Positions 1-9,378 of a stretch of 64,000 bases of DNA are shown here, in pieces. Source of the DNA: JAAZMI01 sp050948785. GTDB lineage: Bacteria; Bacillota; Dethiobacteria; DTU022; UBA8154. Within the stretch, counting starts at the first letter, position 1; the number at the start of each line of letters is the position of its first letter. The position numbers and the translations under genes were made by a program. The notes beneath the pieces are model-generated. The model worked only from the letters and a program-made list of their open reading frames with translations. It was not told the DNA's origin and did not search any database. The stretch is taken from the NCBI GenBank assembly GCA_050948785.1, contig JBMNEM010000005.1:1-64000 (forward strand). The letters run 5' to 3'.

Positions 1-39
1 TGAAAACCCAACCTTTTTCCCTAAAAACCCCCTAAAAAC

Positions 40-1560
40 CCACAAATATGATATAATTTAACTATAGGATATCATAGAAAAAGGTGAGCTTATGGGGTAT
101 ATAAAGGGCCATGACAGAAACCAAATTATTCTATTCCCTGAGACTATAAATGACTATATTAGTGAAGACAACAGCGTCCGCATCATAGATGAGTATGTGA
201 ACCAGCTCGATCTAGAAAAATACGGTTTTAAAAGGACAACACCGTCTAGAATAGGAAGACCACCATATAATCCCAAAGACCTCCTCAAACTTTACATATA
301 CGGCTATCTTAACCGGGTCCGTTCTTCACGCAGACTGGAACACGAAGCAACCAGGAACCTTGAAGTCATCTGGCTTCTTAACAAACTAAAGCCTGATTTT
401 AAAACGATCGCTGATTTTAGAAAGGACAACAAAAAAGCACTACTAGAAGTTTTTCGGGGCTTCACCAGGCTGTGTAATGAATGGGATCTATTCGGCAAAG
501 AAATAGTAGCTATTGATGGTTCCAAATTCCGTGCCTGTAATTCTAAAAAGAACAACTACAACAAGAAAAAACTTGAAAGACACCTAAAATACATTGATGA
601 AAAAATAAATAAATACCTGCAGGAACTAGACGAGTCAGACGAAAACGAAACCTTTGACCGGAAACCCGACACCGAAGAAATCAGACAAAGAATTAAAGAA
701 CTTAAAGACCGCAAGCAAAAATATGAAAACTATCAAAAAGAACTTGAAGAAACAGGCCAAAGCGAGATCTCTACCACTGACCCCGATGCCCGTTTGATGA
801 CCACCAATAACAAAAACAGCGTAGAAATGAACTACAATGCACAGACAGCTGTAGATTCCAGGCACAAACTATTAATCGACTTTAAAATAACCAATAGTCC
901 AAACGACCTTGGCGAACTTGCTGACATGGCCCTGCGGGCCAAAAATGTTTTTGGCGGCGCAGACTTTGAAGCACTGGCAGATAAAGGCTATTACAAAGCA
1001 GAAGATTTAAAGAAATGTGTAGACCATGGAATTACCCCCTACGTAGCCAGACAGACGTATTCAAATAGTTCAGGTAACAGGGAATTTTATCCTGATAAAT
1101 TTATCTATGATAAAGATAAAGATGTTTACATATGCCCTATGGGGGAAGAACTTACCCGTGGCAGGCAAAGAAAATCCAAAGGGCAGATTATTGGTTTTGA
1201 TTACAGAAACTATGGGGCCTGCAGCCGTTGTGCCTGCAAGGAACAGTGTACCAAAAGTGTCAGGGGCAGAACAATATTCAGGCATGTAGATCAGGATTTC
1301 CTTGATGGCATTAATTTACAAACGGCACTGAATATGGAAAAATATAGACAACGCCAGATGATTGTAGAACACCCCTTTGGAACAATAAAAAGGAACTGGG
1401 GAGCATACTACTTCCTGACGAAGGGGAAACTGTCTGTTACTGCTGAAGCAGCGCTTACATTTCTAGCATATAACATGAAACGGGTAATGAATATACTCGG
1501 CAATAAGGAAATGCTGAGAAGATTAAGAGAAAAAAGGGAAGCAGTAACAGTATAAAGTGC
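40..1560 (+). mobile_element. IS1182-family insertion sequence (ends unresolved)
   Basis: The element is defined by the intact transposase gene at 92-1555. A TATAAT hexamer at 52-57 could be the -10 box of its promoter. I compared the flanks 1-91 with 1556-1660 and found no convincing terminal inverted repeat or target duplication, so the true left end may lie outside the window. The next gene, serC, starts 178 bases after the transposase stop and looks undamaged. Confidence 0.6.
92..1555 (+). CDS. IS1182-family transposase
   Basis: This is a DDE transposase of 487 residues that catalyses cut-and-paste movement of its insertion sequence. The three catalytic acidic residues can be placed at D142 (in IDGSKF), D297 (in ADKGY) and E426 (in VEHPFG), the spacing and motifs of the IS1182/DUF772 group. 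The N-terminal 130 residues form the helical DUF772-type domain. A charged helical stretch follows at about 150-220. A cysteine cluster (C348, C377, C380, C382, C386) probably binds zinc before the last catalytic residue. Start: ATG with AAGGTGA eight bases upstream. The reading frame is intact and full length for the family, so the enzyme may be active. Confidence 0.93.
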   Translation: MGYIKGHDRNQIILFPETINDYISEDNSVRIIDEYVNQLDLEKYGFKRTTPSRIGRPPYNPKDLLKLYIYGYLNRVRSSRRLEHEATRNLEVIWLLNKLKPDFKTIADFRKDNKKALLEVFRGFTRLCNEWDLFGKEIVAIDGSKFRACNSKKNNYNKKKLERHLKYIDEKINKYLQELDESDENETFDRKPDTEEIRQRIKELKDRKQKYENYQKELEETGQSEISTTDPDARLMTTNNKNSVEMNYNAQTAVDSRHKLLIDFKITNSPNDLGELADMALRAKNVFGGADFEALADKGYYKAEDLKKCVDHGITPYVARQTYSNSSGNREFYPDKFIYDKDKDVYICPMGEELTRGRQRKSKGQIIGFDYRNYGACSRCACKEQCTKSVRGRTIFRHVDQDFLDGINLQTALNMEKYRQRQMIVEHPFGTIKRNWGAYYFLTKGKLSVTAEAALTFLAYNMKRVMNILGNKEMLRRLREKREAVTV

Positions 1561-1733
1561 CATATAGGTTTATTTTTTAACTATTTCAAGAAACCAGGAT
1601 TTATGGCCGGGTGACAAAAATCCAAAAGCTGTTTTTCACACAGTCTGCCGTCCCCGTGTCTTGCGTCTTGTAAGCAATCTATGGTTCTGAGTAGTTACTA
1701 AAAACATTTGTCGCCAAAATAGGAGGACTGTTC

Positions 1734-2822
1734 ATGGTTTACAGAGTTTATAATTTTAATCCCGGACCGGCAACTTTACCCTTACCAGTCCTGCAGGAAG
1801 CACAGGAGGAGCTGTTAAATTACCGGGAAAAGGGTATGTCCATCATGGAAATAAGTCACCGTTCCCGGGAATTGGAGGAAATCATCGAATCAGCGGAAGC
1901 CCTGCTGCTGGAACTATGCGGCCTTTCCGCGGCATACCAGGTGCTTTTTTTACAAGGGGGCGCCAGCCAGCAATTTGCCATGGTACCCCTTAATTTTCTG
2001 CCTCCCGGGGGCACGGCAGACTATATTTTAACCGGCAGTTTTGCCCAGAAAGCCTACCAGGAAGCGCAAAGGCTGGGGAAAATCAATGTGGCAGCCACCA
2101 CGCAAGATCATCAATACCGCCGCATTCCCCTCCCGGAGGAACTCAAATTCAGCCCCGTTCCCGCCTATGTACATATAACTACCAACAACACCATCTATGG
2201 AACACAGTGGAAATACATTCCGGACACCGGTGAAATTCCCCTGATAGCCGATATGTCCAGTGACATTCTCTCCAGGAAAATAGATCTGACCAGGTTTTCC
2301 CTGGTATATGCCGGGGCTCAAAAAAACCTGGGGCCTGCCGGTGTCACCGTAGTGATCCTTAAGAAAAATATATTGGAGAAAGCTTCCCCGAATATTCCCA
2401 CTATTCTTAGTTATGAAACCCATGCAGAAGCACGTTCATTATATAATACACCCCCGGTCTTCGCCATATACCTTGTTCATCTGGTCCTGCAATGGGTTAA
2501 AAAACAGGGGGGCCTTCAGGCCATAGAAGAATTAAATACAAAGAAAGCTGCCCTGATTTACCAGGTGATAGATGAAAGTAAGGAGTTTTACCAGGGACAC
2601 GCTTTAAAAGAAGACCGTTCCGGCATGAATATTACTTTCCGCCTTCCCGATGAGGAGCAGGAAAAAGCTTTTGTTGATAGGGCAGCCCAGGAAGGTCTTG
2701 TGGGCCTTAAAGGCCACCGCTCTGTTGGCGGAATCAGGGTTTCCCTCTATAATGCCATGCCCCTCAAAGGAGCAGAAACCCTGGCCCAATTTATGACCGC
2801 ATTTTACCGTAAAAACGGGTAA
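1734..2822 (+). CDS. serC: Phosphoserine aminotransferase
   Basis: SerC is a class V PLP-dependent aminotransferase that converts 3-phosphohydroxypyruvate and glutamate to phosphoserine and 2-oxoglutarate in serine synthesis. It acts in the cytoplasm as a dimer. The 362-residue length is typical. The N-terminal NFNPGPATLP motif, the cofactor-contact motif QGGASQQ (74-80) and the PLP lysine K197 in AGAQKNLGPAG are all present. The ATG start lies seven bases after AGGAGG. The usual partner serA is not adjacent: an insertion sequence lies upstream and another aminotransferase downstream. Serine synthesis therefore depends on a gene elsewhere. Confidence 0.95.
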   Translation: MVYRVYNFNPGPATLPLPVLQEAQEELLNYREKGMSIMEISHRSRELEEIIESAEALLLELCGLSAAYQVLFLQGGASQQFAMVPLNFLPPGGTADYILTGSFAQKAYQEAQRLGKINVAATTQDHQYRRIPLPEELKFSPVPAYVHITTNNTIYGTQWKYIPDTGEIPLIADMSSDILSRKIDLTRFSLVYAGAQKNLGPAGVTVVILKKNILEKASPNIPTILSYETHAEARSLYNTPPVFAIYLVHLVLQWVKKQGGLQAIEELNTKKAALIYQVIDESKEFYQGHALKEDRSGMNITFRLPDEEQEKAFVDRAAQEGLVGLKGHRSVGGIRVSLYNAMPLKGAETLAQFMTAFYRKNG

Positions 2823-3172
2823 TAACACCATGTTGCGGCGAGTAACATATGCAGTAAGGAAACAAGTCCACAAAACTGCGAGTCACAATTGTAGCTGGAA
2901 AAGAACAATTAATAGAACTAGACGTTGTCACACGGAAGCAGCATTTGGCTGTTGACGAAGTGCCTTGTGCAGCGAGGCAAAAAGTTCACGGTGAAGCAAG
3001 GGACGGAGACAATCCTGCCGGCAGGACGCCGGCAGCCGGCCATGTGACCATGGATGGGAACTTGGCCGGGAAGGTTGGCAAAGTCCCAGGCTGAACCGTA
3101 GAACTTTCCGAGCGGAACCCGGCACTGCGTCACCAGCAAAAGCTGCCCCACTTTATATTAAGAGGTGATAAA
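2823..3172. other. 350-base spacer between serC and aspB
   Basis: I see no supportable gene here. The spacer is GC-rich in its second half and holds a perfect 14-bp palindrome (3013-3026, TCCTGCCGGCAGGA). It also holds a roughly 70-base repeat (3081-3149) that recurs upstream of the subtilisin gene. A ribosome-binding site (AAGAGGTGA) for aspB ends the spacer. The GC-rich part could fold as a structured RNA, but no known family was recognised. Confidence 0.5.
3081..3149 (-). repeat. Copy 1 of a ~70-base dispersed repeat
   Basis: Read on the minus strand, this segment runs from GGGGCAGCTTTTGCTGG through GTTCCGCTCGGAAA to TACGGTTCAGC. It matches the plus strand of 25858-25924 with a few substitutions and small gaps. 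The core contains a small inverted repeat, TTCCG-CT-CGGAA. The two copies are in opposite orientation in the window and each lies just upstream of a gene. Confidence 0.7.
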
Positions 3173-4363
3173 ATGTTTTCCCGTAAAGCTTTACAGATTA
3201 CTCCCTCCCCCACCATGAGTATTGATGCCCGGGCCAAACAACTGCGCAGCGAGGGCAAAGATATAATTGGTTTTGGTGCCGGTGAAACGGACTTCGATAC
3301 ACCTCTGCATATCAAGGAAGCGGCAATCGCTGCTTTGGAACAAGGTTTTACCCGGTATACCCCGGCCAGCGGTATCCCGGAATTAAAAGAAGCTATCTGT
3401 GAAAGATTTTTACGTGATCATAACTTGCATTATGAGCCACAGCAGATCGTTGTCAGTAATGGGGCCAAACATTCGCTGGCCAATGTTTTTGCCGCCCTTT
3501 TAAACGAAGGGGATGAAGTAATCATTCCTGTTCCCTACTGGGTAAGCTACCCTGAACTGGTCAAGATAAATGGAGGCCTCCCGGTATTTGCAGAAACAAA
3601 AAAAGAACACAACTATAAACTCCGGGGCTCAACACTGGAAAAGCACATCTCACCCCGGACCAAAGCCTTGATCCTGAATAGTCCCAGTAATCCCAGTGGA
3701 CAGGTTTACAGCAAGGAAGAGCTGGCAGAGCTTGCTGCAGCAGCCCTAAAAAATAATTTTTATATCATATCTGACGAAGTTTATGAAAAACTAATCTACG
3801 ATGGGAGAAAACATTTCTCCATCGCCTCTTTAGGGGAGGAAATCAAAAAACAAACCATCGTCGTTAATGGTGTCTCCAAGACTTACGCCATGACAGGCTG
3901 GCGGATCGGTTATGCCGCTTCGGAGGCAGAAATTGCCGCGATCATGTCCAGCATTCAAAGCCACACCGCTTCTAATCCCAATTCCATCGCCCAAAAAGCT
4001 GCTGTAGCCGCCTTGGCCGGACCACAGGATTGTGTGCCGAAAATGCGTCAATCCCTTGCCGAGCGCCGGAATTATGCCTTCGAACGTATTAATAAGATGC
4101 CGTTTCTGACCTGTGCTGAGCCGCAGGGGGCTTTTTATCTTTTTGTTCATGTTGAAAATACTTTTTCCCGTAAATTCAGGGGTGTAACCATCGCCAACAG
4201 TGACCACCTGGCCGAATTATTACTCGAACATTACATGCTGGCCCTGGTGCCCGGGAAAGGTTTTGGTGCCCCCGGGTTTGTCCGTCTTTCTTATGCAACC
4301 TCCATGGAAAACATACGCCGCGGCCTCGAACGCCTGGAGTCCTTTCTAAAAGAATTACAGTAA
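3173..4363 (+). CDS. Class I aminotransferase (aspartate aminotransferase type)
   Basis: This fold-type I PLP aminotransferase of 396 residues most resembles the thermophile/Firmicute aspartate aminotransferases (AspB/AspC, subgroup Ib), which interconvert aspartate and 2-oxoglutarate with oxaloacetate and glutamate. Visible motifs are SNGAKHS (95-101, phosphate contact), NSPSNPSG (169-176), SDEVYE (200-205), the PLP lysine K236 in VSKTYAMTGWRIGY, and a C-terminal arginine in GFVRLSYA that binds the substrate carboxylate. The start is ATG behind AAGAGGTGA. It converges with the radical SAM gene on the other strand, leaving only 13 bases between the two stops. Substrate preference among aspartate, prephenate and aromatic amino acids cannot be settled from sequence. 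Confidence 0.88.
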   Translation: MFSRKALQITPSPTMSIDARAKQLRSEGKDIIGFGAGETDFDTPLHIKEAAIAALEQGFTRYTPASGIPELKEAICERFLRDHNLHYEPQQIVVSNGAKHSLANVFAALLNEGDEVIIPVPYWVSYPELVKINGGLPVFAETKKEHNYKLRGSTLEKHISPRTKALILNSPSNPSGQVYSKEELAELAAAALKNNFYIISDEVYEKLIYDGRKHFSIASLGEEIKKQTIVVNGVSKTYAMTGWRIGYAASEAEIAAIMSSIQSHTASNPNSIAQKAAVAALAGPQDCVPKMRQSLAERRNYAFERINKMPFLTCAEPQGAFYLFVHVENTFSRKFRGVTIANSDHLAELLLEHYMLALVPGKGFGAPGFVRLSYATSMENIRRGLERLESFLKELQ

Positions 4364-4376
4364 AGCTTTATGCAAC

Positions 4377-5075
4377 TTAAAAACCCCGGAGTTCCACAGA
4401 TTGAACATATTCCCGGCAGGAGCGGGCTACCTGCCGGATCGTCTCCCGGGGAAATGGTTGCACGGAACAAAGGGCCGGGTCGATTACACCGGCATGTGGG
4501 CGATACTGCTGTAAAACATACTTTTGACAACCTGCAATTTCTTTCGCTATACAGAGTAAGTCTTCTTCTTCCAACAAACCGGGGACTACAGTCGTCCGGA
4601 ATTCTTGCTCCAGGGAGCAGCCTTTAAGCAGGGCCACGGTTTCTTTTAAGGCCCCGGGATCTATGTTTTCCCCGGTGATCAGGGGATATTTCCCCCATGG
4701 GCCTTTGATATCCACAGCAATATAGTCTAAAATATTTTCTTTTAGGAGTTTTCGGATCACCGCCGGCCTTGTCCCATTGGTATCCAGCTTAACCTTCAGG
4801 CCCATTTTTTTCACAGCGGTTAGAAAAGGCAGCAGAGCCCCCTGCAGGGTAGGTTCTCCCCCGGAAATACAGACACCATCCAGCAGAGGACGCCTCCTTT
4901 GCAGAAAAGCCAGAATTTCCTGTGGAGAGAAAAATGGAAGCGCTGCGTGATCCAGAACCAGCTCCCTATTGTAACAATAGCGGCACCGGAGGTTGCAGCC
5001 GCCAACAAAAAGCGTGGCACAGATCTCCCCGGGAAAATCAATCAGGCTTGTTTGCTGTAAGCCCCTGATATTCAA
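4377..5075 (-). CDS. Anaerobic ribonucleotide reductase-activating protein (radical SAM)
   Basis: This 232-residue radical SAM protein resembles the NrdG-like activases (TIGR02495), which use S-adenosylmethionine and a [4Fe-4S] cluster to place a glycyl radical on class III ribonucleotide reductase. The cluster motif CxxxCxxC is visible as C27, C31 and C34 in GGCNLRCRYCYN. SGGEPTLQ, the SAM-contact GGEP motif, follows near residue 95. The start is TTG with GGGTGAAA upstream. No nrdD lies nearby, so the target enzyme is not shown by context and another glycyl-radical partner is possible. The gene is 36 bases downstream of rng on the same strand and may be read through from it. Confidence 0.82.
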   Translation of the reverse strand: MNIRGLQQTSLIDFPGEICATLFVGGCNLRCRYCYNRELVLDHAALPFFSPQEILAFLQRRRPLLDGVCISGGEPTLQGALLPFLTAVKKMGLKVKLDTNGTRPAVIRKLLKENILDYIAVDIKGPWGKYPLITGENIDPGALKETVALLKGCSLEQEFRTTVVPGLLEEEDLLCIAKEIAGCQKYVLQQYRPHAGVIDPALCSVQPFPRETIRQVARSCREYVQSVELRGF

Positions 5076-5111
5076 GCTCTTTTCACCCTTCCGGCTAATG
5101 TTGGCAGGAGA

Positions 5112-6812
5112 TTAAAGCAGATCATGGTTGAACTCTTTTTTCCAGATAACCGCCCGGGCAAAAGTACGTGTTGCTTCCTTGATGACTACCTGCACTTCTT
5201 CCCCCACCAGTTCACCGCCGGCCTCAATATCCAAAACATACCCGTCTATGCGGGCGATCCCATGCCCGGGATTTGAAAAATGAGGCTCTTCCACCGTCAC
5301 CCGGTAAAGACCCCCTTCTTCCACGGGTAAGGCATGCCTGGCAACTTCCTGCAGGGAACCTGACATCAAAATATTGTACTTCTCTACATGCATGCTATCT
5401 GAACCGCGAATAAAAATGTTTTTCCCCGTTTCCGCTTCCAGTTTTTTCAAATAAGCCCCCCCGCTGCCAATAAGTAAGGCCGCAACCTCGCTATTCATCT
5501 CCACAAGCACTGCCTCGATCCCGCGGCGATGTAAAATCTTTTTCAACTCCCGTTCCACCTTACTGCTGACCACCTCCGGCAAAAGAACCCTGCCCTTGCC
5601 ATGACAATAAGAACAGGGCTGCTGCATCACCGCCGCCAGACCTTGTGTGACCCTCTTTCTGGTAATCTCGATCATCCCCAGGGAAGTAAAACCCAGCACC
5701 TGGTTTTTGGTCCGATCCCTGCTCATGCCCTGTTTAAGCCTTTCCAAAACTTGCTGGCGGTGCTCCGCCACACTCATATCGATGATATCAACAATAATCA
5801 TACCGCCGATATCCCTTAAACGTATCTGCCTGGCGATCTCCTCTGCAGCTTCCAGGTTTGTTTTTAAAATAGTCTCCTCCAGGTTTTTTCTTCCGGTGTA
5901 TTTGCCGGTGTTGACGTCAATCACTGTGAGGGCCTCTGTTTCATCAAAAACCAGGTATCCCCCGCAATCAAGCCAAGCCAGGCGGCCCAAGGCCCGTTCA
6001 ATTTCCGTTTCGATATTGAAACGTTCGAAAATGGGTTCGCTGCCACGATAGTAAACAACCCTGTTTTTCAATTTCGGGGAAAGGCCGGACAAAATTTTGA
6101 GCACTTTAAAATATTCCTGTTCATGATCGATAATCAGCTCTTGCACAGATTCATTGAAAAAATCCCGTACAACACGATAAATAAGTGCTTCATCCCTATA
6201 CAGCAGAGCCGGCGCCCTTTCTTTTTCATACGAATTTTGGATATTATCCCAAAGGCGTAAAAGAAATTTCAGATCATTTTTTAGAGAAATGATTTTAGCA
6301 CCTTCGGCGGCTGTACGCACAATTACCCCCATATGTGGCGGGCGCAAGGCCTCCATTTCTTTCTTCAACCTCTCCCTTTCCTGGGGCACTTCAATACGCC
6401 TGGATACACCGACATAATTCATGCCGGGCATCAAGACAAGATAACGTCCCGGGAGGGTGATATGGCCCGTTAGACGAGCCCCCTTGCTCCCAAAAGATTC
6501 TTTCATGACCTGGACAAGAACCTCTTCTTTCACATGCAAGCGGCGCTGTATAGGCACCTTTTTCTCACTTTTTTCTTCACTTCCGGTATAGGGAACATCA
6601 CCAACATAAAAAAAAGCGTTTTTCCCCTCCCCGATATTCACAAAAGCGGCCTGCATCCCGGGAAGAATATTTTCGACTTTGCCTTTATAAATATTACCAA
6701 TCATACGTTGATGCACAGGACGTTCCATATATATTTCCACAACCAGCCCGTCCTCTAACAACGCAACTCTGGTCTGTTTATCATTATAATTAATCACAAT
6801 CTTCTTTTCCAT
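5112..6812 (-). CDS. rng: Ribonuclease G/E family endoribonuclease
   Basis: This is an endoribonuclease of the RNase E/G family (566 residues) that cuts single-stranded AU-rich RNA during rRNA maturation and mRNA decay. An S1 RNA-binding domain occupies about residues 35-125 (GNIYKGKVENILPGMQAAFV). The catalytic magnesium ligands are D299 (VIDVNTGKYTGRKN) and D342 (VDIIDM). The zinc-link CSYCHGKG (C400, C403) that joins protomers is present. A TRAM-like beta domain closes the protein (about 500-560). It lacks the long RNase E scaffold tail, as expected for the RNase G form. Its start overlaps the end of the preceding TIGR03936 gene by 23 bases, a conserved arrangement in Clostridia. The rplU-rpmA genes that usually follow rng are missing here. 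Confidence 0.94.
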   Translation of the reverse strand: MEKKIVINYNDKQTRVALLEDGLVVEIYMERPVHQRMIGNIYKGKVENILPGMQAAFVNIGEGKNAFFYVGDVPYTGSEEKSEKKVPIQRRLHVKEEVLVQVMKESFGSKGARLTGHITLPGRYLVLMPGMNYVGVSRRIEVPQERERLKKEMEALRPPHMGVIVRTAAEGAKIISLKNDLKFLLRLWDNIQNSYEKERAPALLYRDEALIYRVVRDFFNESVQELIIDHEQEYFKVLKILSGLSPKLKNRVVYYRGSEPIFERFNIETEIERALGRLAWLDCGGYLVFDETEALTVIDVNTGKYTGRKNLEETILKTNLEAAEEIARQIRLRDIGGMIIVDIIDMSVAEHRQQVLERLKQGMSRDRTKNQVLGFTSLGMIEITRKRVTQGLAAVMQQPCSYCHGKGRVLLPEVVSSKVERELKKILHRRGIEAVLVEMNSEVAALLIGSGGAYLKKLEAETGKNIFIRGSDSMHVEKYNILMSGSLQEVARHALPVEEGGLYRVTVEEPHFSNPGHGIARIDGYVLDIEAGGELVGEEVQVVIKEATRTFARAVIWKKEFNHDLL

Positions 6813-7503
6813 AAAATACCTCCAAATAACGCTCCACAGAAATCCCTGCAGGAGTTTTTAACTCCCCGCCTGTAGAAATAAAGAGGGCTGCACGGTAAGT
6901 TTTGGTCTTAACTCCGCCTAAAGGCAAAAGTTCAAGTACTTCCTGCGGACGGGCACTTCCCTGGCTGCCGGCAGCCAGGAGCATCAGGAGCATCCCTCTT
7001 TCTCCCTGCCTCCTAACTTCCAATTTATAAAGAAAAGGCCTGATCTCAACTTTTTTTGTGCTTTTCTTGCCCCGCCGTTCCACATAAATGGATTCTGCCC
7101 GCAGAAGATTGTCCAGTTCCTGAGACAAATTAACGGGAACAATATCCAGGCAAACAACATAAAGAGCAGCCTGCACCAGGGAGGAGAGAGAAGGTTGTTT
7201 AGAGTTCACCGTAGTGACATTCTTAACCTTTAAACCGCCGGGCAGTTGTGCATTCAGGGTTTCTTTTAATTTATTTTCTTTCCAGGGCACATTGAGATAA
7301 AGATCCAGGTATTCGTTTTTACCCTCGATCCCCAAGGCCAAAGGCAGAGCAAATCTCAGCCGCGGTTGGGGATTAAAGCCCCGGCTATAGGCTACCGGGA
7401 CGGCAGCGCGCCGCAAAACCCGGCTAAAAGTACGTTGTAAATCCAGGTGGGAAATATACTTTAAAGACCCTTCTTTACTGAAACAAAGCCTATATTGGTA
7501 CAT
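6790..7503 (-). CDS. TIGR03936 family radical SAM-associated protein (DUF2344)
   Basis: This 237-residue protein matches the DUF2344/TIGR03936 family, recognised by the N-terminal pattern YRLCFSKEGSLKYISHLDLQ and by YSRGFNPQPRLRFALPLALG. The biochemical role is not established. The gene is nearly always next to, or fused to, a radical SAM protein of the TIGR03960 type and upstream of rng, as here. It overlaps TIGR03960 by 14 bases and rng by 23 bases, so the three are translationally coupled. A role in RNA or ribosome modification is an inference from this neighbourhood only. Confidence 0.88.
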   Translation of the reverse strand: MYQYRLCFSKEGSLKYISHLDLQRTFSRVLRRAAVPVAYSRGFNPQPRLRFALPLALGIEGKNEYLDLYLNVPWKENKLKETLNAQLPGGLKVKNVTTVNSKQPSLSSLVQAALYVVCLDIVPVNLSQELDNLLRAESIYVERRGKKSTKKVEIRPFLYKLEVRRQGERGMLLMLLAAGSQGSARPQEVLELLPLGGVKTKTYRAALFISTGGELKTPAGISVERYLEVFYGKEDCD

Positions 7504-9343
7504 TTTTACTCACCTGCCTTGCAGGGCAATCTTCCAGGCCGCATCCCTGGCAGCCTCCCTGGCGGCAATCACAGGTCGTCTCCCCTTGGAAAGCTTTTCT
7601 GTACTCTTCCTGCAAAAATTTTTTCGATACGCCGGAGGCAAGATGCTCCCAGGGCAGAGGATCGTCAACAGCCGGTTTGTAATAGGCATAAAGCCGGGGA
7701 TCAATATTCTCTCTGTAAAAAGCTTCTTCCCAGAGAGCAAAATCAAATCTCTCGCTCCAGGCCTCCAGCCTGCTTCCCAGAGCACAAGCTCTTTCCAAGA
7801 CAGCTGCCAGACGCCTGTCCCCACGGGAAAAAACAGCTTCTAAAAAACTCATCTCCGCGGCAGGCCATGTAAACTGCACACCTTTTAGTTTACGGAGGTG
7901 TTCACGTAAAAATTGCTGGCGGCATTTGACTTCCGCCATCTCCAGTTGTGGTTCCCATTGAAAGGGAGTATGCGCCTTCGGCACAAAAGTGGAAGCGCTG
8001 ACAATAACCTTTAAAGGGTACCTTTTCCTCTTGACCGTTTGACGGAGAGTCAAAATTTTCTCTATCAGCTTCACGAGTTCCCGCAGATCTTCCTCCGTCT
8101 CTGTCGGCAGTCCGAGCATAAAGTAGAGTTTAATATGACTTCGCCCGGAAATAAAAGCCTGTTCGGCCGCTGCAAGAATCTCTTCTTCCGTAATCCTTTT
8201 GTTAATCACGTTTCGCAAGCGCTGGGATCCGGCCTCCGGGGCAAAAGTAACGCCACCGGCCCGGTTCTCCTGTACCTTATCCGCCAGATACAGGGAAAAA
8301 GGATCGGCACGCAGGGAAGGCAGGGACAACCTGACATGCCTGCCGGCAAATTCTTGCTGTAATTCCTCGACAAGCTCTTCTATCCGGGAATAATCGCTAC
8401 TGCTTAACGAAGAAAGGGAAATTTCCTCCCACCCGGTCTGCTTGATGATCTCCCCGGCCAGAGACTTCAGTTTCGCTACGGAGCGCTCCCGTACCGGCCT
8501 GTAAATATACCCGGCCTGGCAAAAGCGGCACCCCTGGGAACAACCTCTAAAAAGCTCCAAAATTGCCCGGTCATGCACTACATCCATATACGGAACAATA
8601 AAAGAATCAGGGTAAAAAGTATTTTCCAGATCGCGAACAACCCCTTTTTTTACCGGCAGAGGTGCCTCTGCTCTTAAACGCTTGATACCGGCAAATTTAT
8701 CCCCGTCATAAAGAGGTTCGTAAAAAGAAGGCACATAGATACCGGGTATGCCGGCAATTTCCTGCAAAAAAGCCTCTCTTTTTACTCCGTCGCGCTTTTT
8801 CCAACGGGCAAATTCATTTAATATTTCAGGCAAAACCTCTTCCCCGTCACCAAGCACAAAAAAATCAAAAAAAGGTGCCAGCGGTTCTGGGTTTAAAGCC
8901 AGTGGACCCCCTCCCAGAACAAAGGGATCTCCTTCCTTTCTCTGTACAGTTCGTAAAGGCACTCCGCCCAGGGAAAGCATCTTAAGAATAGTCGTATAAC
9001 TCAGTTCATACTGTAAAGTAAAACCAACCAGATCAAAATTTTTTAAGGGAGTATAACTTTCCAGGCTGAAAAGGCAAATTCCTTCCCTCCGGAGAATTTC
9101 CTCCAGATCTCCAGCCGGCGCGAAAAACCTTTCGGCATAAACTTCCTCTTGCCGGTTGGCCAGGCCATAAAGAATTTTCAATCCCAAATGGGACATCCCG
9201 ACTTCGTAAAGATCCGGAAAAACCAGCGCCAGGCGTGTTTTAACTTTTCCGGGATCTTTCCGGACGACATTTATTTCCCCACCCACATAACGCGCCGGTT
9301 TTTGCACTTTTTCAAAAATATTGTGTAAATCTTTACTGGACAA
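7490..9343 (-). CDS. TIGR03960 family B12-binding-domain/radical SAM protein
   Basis: This 617-residue protein has an N-terminal cobalamin-binding-like Rossmann region (about 35-200) followed by a radical SAM domain with the cluster motif C268xxxC272xxC275 in FRGCSQGCRFCQAG. A cysteine-rich tail (CDCRQGGCQGCGLEDC, near residues 590-610) could hold an auxiliary iron-sulfur cluster. The family is conserved in Clostridia and always paired with TIGR03936; its substrate is unknown. The start appears to be TTG with only a weak upstream site. A putative promoter lies at 9379-9406, making this the first gene of the operon TIGR03960-TIGR03936-rng. Confidence 0.88.
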   Translation of the reverse strand: MSSKDLHNIFEKVQKPARYVGGEINVVRKDPGKVKTRLALVFPDLYEVGMSHLGLKILYGLANRQEEVYAERFFAPAGDLEEILRREGICLFSLESYTPLKNFDLVGFTLQYELSYTTILKMLSLGGVPLRTVQRKEGDPFVLGGGPLALNPEPLAPFFDFFVLGDGEEVLPEILNEFARWKKRDGVKREAFLQEIAGIPGIYVPSFYEPLYDGDKFAGIKRLRAEAPLPVKKGVVRDLENTFYPDSFIVPYMDVVHDRAILELFRGCSQGCRFCQAGYIYRPVRERSVAKLKSLAGEIIKQTGWEEISLSSLSSSDYSRIEELVEELQQEFAGRHVRLSLPSLRADPFSLYLADKVQENRAGGVTFAPEAGSQRLRNVINKRITEEEILAAAEQAFISGRSHIKLYFMLGLPTETEEDLRELVKLIEKILTLRQTVKRKRYPLKVIVSASTFVPKAHTPFQWEPQLEMAEVKCRQQFLREHLRKLKGVQFTWPAAEMSFLEAVFSRGDRRLAAVLERACALGSRLEAWSERFDFALWEEAFYRENIDPRLYAYYKPAVDDPLPWEHLASGVSKKFLQEEYRKAFQGETTCDCRQGGCQGCGLEDCPARQVSKNVPI

Positions 9344-9378
9344 TAAGCTCAGCTCTTTCTCAAAAGGGGTTAACTTAT

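Noticed and set aside
1..1660. Terminal inverted repeats of the IS1182 element
   Set aside because: Comparison of the two flanks gave no match beyond short AT-rich words, so the ends were left undefined.
2823..3172. Group II intron or other retroelement remnant in the GC-rich spacer
   Set aside because: No domain V-like sequence and no reverse transcriptase fragment could be found; the spacer is only 350 bases.
5601..6051. Open frames on the plus strand opposite rng and similar frames opposite other long genes
   Set aside because: They lie wholly within well-supported genes on the other strand, have no ribosome-binding sites, and show compositional mirror patterns rather than protein features.
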